Below are positions 33,961-38,083 of a DNA stretch of 38,083 nucleotides, piece by piece; the first letter of the stretch is position 1; the number at the start of each line of letters is the position of its first letter. Made by a program: the position numbers and the translations under genes. Under the pieces are notes generated by a model. The model was not told the origin of the DNA. It worked only from the letters and a program-made list of their open reading frames with translations, and did not search any database. The stretch comes from Acidimicrobiaceae bacterium. Lineage in GTDB: Bacteria; Actinomycetota; Acidimicrobiia; Acidimicrobiales; Palsa-688. The stretch spans positions 1 to 38,083 of the forward strand of contig PMWT01000205.1 of the NCBI GenBank assembly GCA_003166025.1, given 5' to 3'.

Positions 33961-34802
33961 AAACCGGCTCTTTCCTCGCCGCTGTAGACCTTGAACCTCT
34001 CCTCGCGTAAGAACCCCACGAGGGTAAGCCCGAACTCGCGGGCGAGCTCAACGGCGAGGCTGCTCGGGGCCGATACGGAGCACAGCGCGGGGGCCCCGGC
34101 GGCCAGAGATTTCTGCACGAGCTCGAAACTCGAACGTCCACTGACCATGAGCAGGTGGCCGGCCAGGGGCAGCTTGTTTTCCATGAAAGCCCAACCGATC
34201 AGCTTGTCCACCGCGTTGTGGCGTCCGACGTCTTCGCGCAGGGCGACCAGGTCGCCCGCAGCGGTGAACAACCCGGCGGCATGCAGTCCTCCGGTCGTCT
34301 CGAACAGCCGCTGTGCGCCGCGCAACTTCGCCGGCAGGGAACGGAGCATGTCGGCCGGGAACAAGGGGCCGTCCGGGGCCGGCCCGTAACCGCGGAGGCG
34401 CAAACCCTCCATCGTCGCCTTGCCGCAGACTCCGCAGGCGCTGGTGACCGAGAAATGCCGTTCGAGGGGGGCCAGGTCCAGGGCTGCCAGCCCGACCATC
34501 TCGACATTGACGATGTTGTAGCGCTGCTGCTCGTCGACGTCCCTGTCGACGCAGTAGCTGACGCGGCGCAATTGTTCGCTGGCCCGCAAGATCCCCTCGC
34601 TGAACATAAAACCGACGGCCAGTTCGAAGTCGGCGCCCGGCGTGCGCATGGTGACGGCCACCGGGTGCCGGACACCCCCGTGAAGCAGACGGATCTCGAG
34701 TGGCTCCTCGCTGGCCAGGGAGTCCTCTCCTCGGTGGGCCCCGCCGGGCAGGACCTCCCAGGCCAAAGTGCGCGTCGTGGCTCCCGGCCGGTCCGCCGCC
34801 AC
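33954..34802 (-). CDS. fdhD: Formate dehydrogenase accessory sulfurtransferase FdhD
   Basis: FdhD moves sulfur from a cysteine desulfurase to the bis-MGD cofactor, activating formate dehydrogenases. The 282-residue protein has the functional CxxC at Cys123/Cys126 (SACGVCGKAT). Other family blocks are ELAVGFMFSEGIL, RLFETTGGLHAAGLFTAAGD, REDVGRHNAVDKLIGWAF and VSGRSSFELVQKSLAAGAP. The GTG start at 34802 lies 3 nt after the stop of the molybdopterin oxidoreductase gene, so the two form an operon and are probably made for each other. Confidence 0.95.
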   Translation of the reverse strand: MAADRPGATTRTLAWEVLPGGAHRGEDSLASEEPLEIRLLHGGVRHPVAVTMRTPGADFELAVGFMFSEGILRASEQLRRVSYCVDRDVDEQQRYNIVNVEMVGLAALDLAPLERHFSVTSACGVCGKATMEGLRLRGYGPAPDGPLFPADMLRSLPAKLRGAQRLFETTGGLHAAGLFTAAGDLVALREDVGRHNAVDKLIGWAFMENKLPLAGHLLMVSGRSSFELVQKSLAAGAPALCSVSAPSSLAVELAREFGLTLVGFLREERFKVYSGEERAGLA

Positions 34803-34805
34803 CAG

Positions 34806-37109
34806 CTAGCCCCCCGAACCGGCCACGGCTTCAGCAGCCGCGCCTATTCCGGCCGCGACTGCTCCGGCCGCGGCGGTCCCGACCTCCACGCTCACCACGG
34901 CGGTGTAGTCCGGGATACCCGAAGCCCGGTCGCGACGGGCCCGGTCCAACAGCATCGCCCCTTCAGGCCAGTGGACCTGCAGCGTCCCCCGGGTCACGGG
35001 CGCTATCCGGGCCCGGCCGGCCATCTCGCCCCTGTCGCTGCGCAAGACCACGGGAGTGCCGTCGACGGCCCCGAGAGCTATGGCATCGTCCGGGTTGATC
35101 AGCACGGCGTCCCGGCCCGCACCGGTATGAGCGTCGCGGTCGCCCTGCACCATGCTGTTGAACTGGCGCCCGCGCCGGGTCGTGACCACGAAGGCGCCCT
35201 CGGGGACAACTCGCTCGGGCAGGGCGACGGCACTAAAGCGCGCCTTGCCGTCCGCGGTGGGGAACCTCCAGCCTGCGCACAACATCGGGCCGCCGTATTG
35301 GAACTGGTCGCCTTCGGCACCCAGCGTACGCATCAGGGCGTAGCTGGGAACAAGACGAGAGATCTCCTCCCTGATCTCCGGCGTGCCCGAAAAGCGGAGC
35401 AGGGGCGCCACCTCGGGCCGGGCCCGGCGGGCAATCTCAGTGAGCACCTCCCACTCCGCACGCGCCTCTTCTATGCGGGGCCCGGGGATCTCGGGGCTGA
35501 AGATGACACGGCGTTCGGTCGAGGTCTCTGTCACGCCGCCTTTCATCTCGTAACGGGTCTGGGCGGGCAGGAGCACGACGGTGTCAGCCGGGTCGACCAG
35601 CATCTGAGCCGACAGGACGATGTCGAGGTGGACGCGCAACGGGACACGTTGGAGGGCCTGTCTCACGTAAGCCGGCTCCGGCAGCACTTCGGTGAAGTTG
35701 CCGCCCGATGTGACTAGTACGTCGAGAAGCCCCTCATGGGCAGCATCGACCATCTCGGGCGCGCTGAGCCCGGGTGTCGCCGGGACTTCGAAGCCCCAGA
35801 ACCCGGACAGGTCGCGGGCACTGTCCACCGTGATGGGCAAGCCGCCCGGGAACGATGTGGCGTAGGCGCCCATCTCGGCGCCGCCCTGCACCCCGGAATG
35901 GCCACGGATCGGCATCAAACCACATTTTTCTCTGCCCACAAAACCACGGGATAGGCCGATATTGACCACGGCGCGTACCGCTTGCTCACCGAAGCTGTGC
36001 TGGGTCACCCCCATGCTCCAGACGATGACCGCCGTCCGGGCGTTTCCCAGCATGCGCGCGAGTTCCAGCATCTCGTAGCGAGTTGTGCCCGAAGCGGTCT
36101 CCAGAGCCTCCCACCCCTGGCCGTCAAGTTGGGCTGACATCTCGGTAAAACCGGTGGTAAAACCGTCAATAAAAGCCCTGTCCACCCACTCGCGCTCGAT
36201 CATGTACTTGAGCGCACCATTGAGGAAGGCGATGTCGCCGCCGACGCCCACCTGAAAAAAACGGTCCGTCATCTTCGTCCCGAAGAGGGCGCTTTCGACG
36301 TTCGACGGCACCCAGTAATGCTCCATGGCCGGCTCCCGGTAGGTGTTGACCACCGCCACCTTGGTGCCGCTCTTACGGGCGTGGTAGAGGTACTTCATCA
36401 TGACCGGCTGGTTTTGGGCCACGTTGGAGCCGATGAAAACGACGAGGTCCGTACCGATGAGGTCAGTGTACGAACAGGTGGTGGCGGCCGCCCCGATGGC
36501 GTCCTTCAGGGCCGCCGTGCTCGGTGAATGACAAAGACGGGCGGCGCTGTCTATCGAGTTGGTACCGAGGGCCCGCACGACCTTTTGGGCCGCGTAATAG
36601 TTCTCGTTGGGCTGGCCCCGGCTTGTCATGTAGACCCCGAGGCGGTCGGGCGTGGTGCCCCGCAGACGTTCGGCTACGATGTCGAGGGCCTCGTCCCAGC
36701 GGACGCGCGTGAACCCGGGCTCGCCTCGCCGGCGCACCATGGGGTAGGGCAAGCGTCCGAGATTGTGCAGCTCGGTGCTCTTCTTCCCCCTCAGCTTCCC
36801 GACGTCACGCAGGAGATCGCCGTCCAGTGCCGGTGCCGTGTTGAGGCGGAGTAGCCGCAGGCGCACATTGCACAAGTGGACCTGGTCGAGGGTCCAGTCC
36901 CGCATCCCCGTCGTACCCAGGGCGCAACCGTCACAGACACCGTGGTTGAGGATGCGCCACGCGTAGGCCAGGTTGTCCTTGTTCTCACCTATGGCATCGA
37001 TAATCGAGCGGTAATTGTTGGGCTTGGTCGTCCCGCCCGCCCCGAACGGGACCATCGACACCCACAGCGACGGGTCAAGCAATTTCTCCTTGCCATGCTT
37101 AGGAGCCAT
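34806..37109 (-). CDS. FdhF/YdeP-type molybdopterin oxidoreductase, alpha subunit
   Basis: This 767-residue bis-MGD enzyme is of the YdeP/formate-dehydrogenase-alpha-like family. Near the N-terminus Cys59, Cys62 and Cys80 (GVCDGCALG ... VHLCNV) could hold an Fe-S cluster; only three Cys are seen there rather than the four of classic FDH. Cys193-His194 (DSAARLCHSPST) align with the Sec/Cys-His active site of formate dehydrogenases. Cofactor-binding blocks include MTSRGQPNENYY, IGSNVAQNQPVMMKYL, MPIRGHSGVQGGAEMGAY and TRRGRQFNSMVQGDRDAHTG. The last ~25 residues are an Ala/Gly-rich tail. No signal peptide or partner subunit is nearby, so it is probably cytoplasmic. fdhD follows 3 nt later, supporting a formate dehydrogenase or related role. 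Confidence 0.9.
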   Translation of the reverse strand: MAPKHGKEKLLDPSLWVSMVPFGAGGTTKPNNYRSIIDAIGENKDNLAYAWRILNHGVCDGCALGTTGMRDWTLDQVHLCNVRLRLLRLNTAPALDGDLLRDVGKLRGKKSTELHNLGRLPYPMVRRRGEPGFTRVRWDEALDIVAERLRGTTPDRLGVYMTSRGQPNENYYAAQKVVRALGTNSIDSAARLCHSPSTAALKDAIGAAATTCSYTDLIGTDLVVFIGSNVAQNQPVMMKYLYHARKSGTKVAVVNTYREPAMEHYWVPSNVESALFGTKMTDRFFQVGVGGDIAFLNGALKYMIEREWVDRAFIDGFTTGFTEMSAQLDGQGWEALETASGTTRYEMLELARMLGNARTAVIVWSMGVTQHSFGEQAVRAVVNIGLSRGFVGREKCGLMPIRGHSGVQGGAEMGAYATSFPGGLPITVDSARDLSGFWGFEVPATPGLSAPEMVDAAHEGLLDVLVTSGGNFTEVLPEPAYVRQALQRVPLRVHLDIVLSAQMLVDPADTVVLLPAQTRYEMKGGVTETSTERRVIFSPEIPGPRIEEARAEWEVLTEIARRARPEVAPLLRFSGTPEIREEISRLVPSYALMRTLGAEGDQFQYGGPMLCAGWRFPTADGKARFSAVALPERVVPEGAFVVTTRRGRQFNSMVQGDRDAHTGAGRDAVLINPDDAIALGAVDGTPVVLRSDRGEMAGRARIAPVTRGTLQVHWPEGAMLLDRARRDRASGIPDYTAVVSVEVGTAAAGAVAAGIGAAAEAVAGSGG

Positions 37110-37192
37110 TGCCCCCCCGCTTTACCGCCCTCGTCAACCCCATAGACCGCAGATGCTACTGGCGCCGACGCCCCTAGCTCGTCGGGGGCTTG

Positions 37193-37198
37193 TAGCTT
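37193..37198 (+). promoter_or_regulatory. -10 box for a leaderless ctaG mRNA
   Basis: TAGCTT is followed by 7 nt and the ATG at 37206. The AAGG between them is too close to this ATG to act as a ribosome site but would suit an ATG at 37215 (11 nt). Confidence 0.35.
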
Positions 37199-37205
37199 TA
37201 AGGCG

Positions 37206-38083
37206 ATGCCGGGTATGAGCAAGGTGCATTTCAGCCTTCACACCGCCCTGACGGCCTGGCAATGGAGCCCGTTCTCGGTTTGTGTGCCGGTGGCCCTGGT
37301 GATCATCGGGTACTTCTACCTGAGAGCTGATTGGCGACTGGCGTCGAGGGGCCGGCGTTGGCCGGCCCGGCGGACGGTGGCGTTCCTCGCCGGCCTCGTC
37401 GCCGTCGACCTGGCGTTGCAATCACCCGTCGCCACGTTCACGGCGTCGTACTTCCAGGCGCACGTGGCCCAGCACCTCCTGTTGATGGTCGTGGCCCCGC
37501 CCCTGCTGGCACTCGGTGCGCCCTCCACCCTCTTGCTGCAGACAGCCGGGAGGGCGACCAAGAAGAAGTGGCTGGCCGTGCTGCGGTCACGGCCTTTTGC
37601 CATCGCCACCCACCCGGTGCTGGTCTGGTTCTTCTACTTCGGGGCCATGTTCGCGTTCTTCCTCAGCCCTATGCTCAATTTCGCCATGGAGCACATGGCC
37701 ATCATGGACGCCGTCAACCTGGCTTTCCTGCTGGGAGGCACCTTCTACTGGTGGCCCATGGTGGGGCTGGACCCGATAGTGCACTGGAGGATGGGCTATG
37801 GGGCCAGGCTCGCCAACCTGGCATTGGGTGTCCCTTTCGAGAGTTTCCTCGGTATAGCCATCATGTCCCAGGGGGCACCCATCGCCTCGATGTACACCCT
37901 GTCCAGCACCCGGGCCGGCGGAGCGCTGCTGTGGGCAGCCACGGAACTGGCCACATTCATCGGCATGGCGCCAATCGTCCTGCAGTGGGTGCGGGCCGAC
38001 GACCGGGCTGGGCGCAGAGCCGACGACAGGGCAGCACGGGCGCAGATGGCGCCGGTCCGCGTACAACCACCGGCGGGCCTGGC
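37206..38083 (+). CDS. ctaG: Cytochrome c oxidase assembly factor CtaG (CtaG_Caa3 family), partial at right edge
   Basis: This is a multi-spanning membrane protein, open to the window end (about 292 codons) and lacking a stop here. It starts MPGMSKVHFSLHTALTAWQW. Hydrophobic spans include PFSVCVPVALVIIGYFYLRA, the block AHVAQHLLLMVVAPPLLALG, PVLVWFFYFGAMFAFFLSPM, AFLLGGTFYWWPMVGLDPI and LLWAATELATFIGMAPIVLQ. The H-x3-QH-LL and WWP motifs are those of the caa3-type CtaG family, which assists copper-A/heme-copper oxidase assembly. Downstream residues are Arg/Asp/Ala-rich (cytoplasmic tail). The start could also be the ATG at 37215. It is divergent from the molybdopterin oxidoreductase. Oxidase genes themselves are not in the window. 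Confidence 0.88.
   Translation, partial: MPGMSKVHFSLHTALTAWQWSPFSVCVPVALVIIGYFYLRADWRLASRGRRWPARRTVAFLAGLVAVDLALQSPVATFTASYFQAHVAQHLLLMVVAPPLLALGAPSTLLLQTAGRATKKKWLAVLRSRPFAIATHPVLVWFFYFGAMFAFFLSPMLNFAMEHMAIMDAVNLAFLLGGTFYWWPMVGLDPIVHWRMGYGARLANLALGVPFESFLGIAIMSQGAPIASMYTLSSTRAGGALLWAATELATFIGMAPIVLQWVRADDRAGRRADDRAARAQMAPVRVQPPAGL

Noticed and set aside
34155-35717. 520-codon plus-strand open frame over fdhD and the molybdopterin oxidoreductase
   Set aside because: It is antisense to two well-recognised genes, with no domain and biased composition.

Overview
The window is high-GC DNA on which every housekeeping marker points to an actinobacterium. The order (reading the minus strand) tRNA-Thr, tRNA-Met, rpmG, tRNA-Trp, secE, nusG, rplK, rplA, rplJ, rplL, rpoB, rpoC is the actinobacterial transcription/translation block. 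A secreted S53 peptidase with 'GYWLVASDGG..FGDA' repeats, GTG/TTG starts and several genes that look leaderless suggest a deep-branching actinobacterium (Acidimicrobiia-like). That lineage call is an inference.

Layout. 1-10.5 kb (minus): partial rpoC, rpoB (TTG start), a 283-nt rplL-rpoB gap with a strong hairpin and two promoter candidates, rplL, rplJ with a probable L10 leader, rplA, rplK, nusG, secE, tRNA-Trp. An ECF sigma/anti-sigma pair follows, lodged between tRNA-Trp and rpmG, then tRNA-Met and tRNA-Thr. 10.5-17.2 kb: a PAT-like acetyltransferase overlapping a MazG-like hydrolase (plus); lysC-asd (minus, ATGA overlap); a membrane-anchored cyclophilin and a DUF2254 membrane protein (plus); an S51-family protein (minus); tRNA-Asp and tRNA-Phe (minus). 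17.3-22.8 kb (plus): secreted sedolisin, a CTP-synthase-C-terminal-like amidotransferase homologue, and a cytoplasmic clan GH-A glycoside hydrolase.

22.8-32.3 kb (minus) is the most distinctive part, a sugar-oligomer uptake and phosphorolysis locus: LacI-type regulator, solute-binding protein, two permeases and two ATPases of the Opp/Dpp type, a GH130 glycoside phosphorylase and a ketopantoate-reductase-like dehydrogenase. A well-formed promoter (TTGACT-17-TAACGT) sits upstream of the binding protein, with an AACCGGTT-centred LacI-type operator just downstream. The genes suggest import of a (possibly beta-mannosidic) oligosaccharide, phosphorolysis by GH130 and hydrolysis by the convergent GH-A enzyme. 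The substrate is inferred from the GH130 family only.

32.3-38.1 kb: guaA, fdhD and a YdeP-like molybdopterin oxidoreductase (minus), then a partial ctaG (plus) running off the right edge. Six genes have a TANNNT box 6-8 nt before the start codon, consistent with leaderless mRNAs. No rRNA, CRISPR array, transposase or phage gene was seen.
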